A stretch of 64,000 nt of DNA from Hymenochaete sp. R1 (taxonomy: Eukaryota; Basidiomycota; Agaricomycetes; Hymenochaetales; Hymenochaetaceae), in contig JAFREE010000076.1 in NCBI GenBank assembly GCA_019400425.1, positions 1-64,000 on the forward strand. Direction: 5' to 3'. Below the pieces are notes generated by a model that worked only from the letters and a program-made list of their open reading frames with translations, had not been told where the DNA came from and made no database searches. Both the position numbers and the translations under genes were made by a program. Below, one piece after another: positions 63,263 through 64,000 of this stretch. The stretch's first letter is position 1. The number at the start of each line of letters is the position of its first letter.

Positions 63263-63836
63263 GATGCTGGTTCTGCCAGTGGTTCCACGTCACGATCCTA
63301 TCGAGCGCCAGCGATTCGTAGACAAAAGCCGAGTCTTTTGTGAGCTTTATTTCCGAGATACGAAATTTGGTCTACTCTTGTTGGGAGATGTGCAACAAAT
63401 GTGCACGCACGTCCAGCATTCGCAGAACTGGCGCAAGTTGACAAGGATGAAGATGAGGTGAAAAAGGGAGGAGGGTATTCGGGAATCGGTAACCGACGCG
63501 ACACGCGCGCGCTAAAGGACTTCTTTGTGGCTTCGCTCAAGCAGCAAAGGGGGGGGGGGAGGGGAGTATAAATAAATTGAATACATGGACCAAAAAAGTA
63601 AGATAGGAATAAAGATGAGCTCCTGGGGACTGACAACTGGCATTTAAACCGACGTCAGTACCAGCATTAAAATTTCTCATTTCACGAACGAGATTTTGCG
63701 GGTAATTGCCATGGATGCGCAAGGCAAGGACTACAAAGAGTCGTTGAAAAACAGCACACAATTCAAAGAATTTGTGGTCATACCGACTTACAAGTACCAA
63801 GCCAATGATCTCGCTGACGATACCGTAGACAAGTTT
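63263..63836. other. Intergenic: upstream of the F-box gene
   Basis: 574 bp with an 11-base poly-G run at 63549-63559 inside a purine-rich tract. No gene supported. Confidence 0.45.
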
Positions 63837-64000
63837 TATGAAAATACAACACGTCGGCCATTCCCCATTTGTTCCACAACACCCTCGTGCATAGATCCAC
63901 GACTGCTAGATGCTTTAGTTCGATATATAGAAATATCTTCGAACCTGTGCGCATCACTAGCATCCCAGCACCATTACTAAAAATCGTCGACGTGAGTCGC
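63837..64000 (-). pseudogene. Decayed 3' end of a second F-box gene, cut by the window edge
   Basis: Read on the minus strand, this resembles the last ~50 codons of the F-box gene at 61545-63262. VLWNKWG matches ALWNKWG, and a one-base frame change then gives RRVVFS-stop, matching DRHVVFS-stop. Further upstream the match also needs frame changes (LVMVLG against LVKVLR). The frame is therefore broken at least twice, as in a pseudogene from tandem duplication. More of it lies outside the window. Confidence 0.5.

Noticed and set aside
63696..63980. Plus-strand open frame of 94 codons at the right edge
   Set aside because: It is antisense to the F-box relic, which explains the sequence better.

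Overview
The window is a piece of fungal nuclear chromosome, most likely from a basidiomycete of the Agaricomycetes. Genes are dense on both strands and are broken by many short introns of about 50-80 bp. The gene set is fungal: NADPH-cytochrome P450 reductase, a HR1-C2-C1-C1 protein kinase C, the DASH subunit Dad1, a Vnx1-type vacuolar exchanger, Set5, a CDC25-type Ras exchange factor, a DUF6534 membrane protein and an agaricomycete-style F-box protein. All identifications come from reading translated motifs by eye; no search was run. Exon borders are given only where the reading frame fixes them.

Layout. Positions 1-3411 hold the 3' half of a decayed Ty3/gypsy chromovirus: an RNase H remnant, an integrase with chromodomain, an extra downstream ORF, a polypurine tract and a 3' LTR. 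A second LTR-like block (about 4207-4602), a 289-bp MITE with 45-bp inverted ends and TA flanks (4766-5054) and a 242-bp foldback element (5140-5381) follow, so the repeats reach to within 190 bp of the first host gene. From 5.6 to 25 kb lie DDB1, the VNX1-like exchanger, a SAM methyltransferase, MDM33/SHE9, P450 reductase, SET5 and two tandem short-chain dehydrogenases. From 25 to 44 kb lie DAD1, PKC1, an unrecognised protein, endosulfine (IGO1), a CDC25 RasGEF, EFL1 and a second unrecognised protein. From 45 to 64 kb lie a CobW-type metallochaperone GTPase, the DUF6534 protein, guanylate kinase, MAK16, the PRP2/DHX16 helicase, the HUT1 nucleotide-sugar transporter, a STYX-like pseudophosphatase, RSA3, an F-box protein and, at the right edge, a decayed copy of an F-box 3' end.

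How the genes relate. There is no biosynthetic cluster, defence island or operon; this is mainly a housekeeping region. Two themes recur. Three genes act in 60S ribosome assembly (EFL1, MAK16, RSA3). A run from 26 to 38.5 kb carries three nutrient and cell-integrity signalling genes (PKC1, IGO1, CDC25). Several neighbours are divergent (VNX1/methyltransferase, P450 reductase/SET5, PKC1/unknown, MAK16/PRP2, CobW/DUF6534) or end within about 45-60 bp of each other (methyltransferase/MDM33, GUK1/MAK16).

The most interesting points are a STYX orthologue that keeps the phosphatase cysteine but has Leu in place of the CX5R arginine, two intact multi-exon proteins of unknown family, a GC-AG intron and an acidic C-terminal extension in guanylate kinase, two unrelated inverted-repeat elements in front of DDB1, and an extra ORF behind the chromovirus integrase. 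I found no convincing new multi-gene system.
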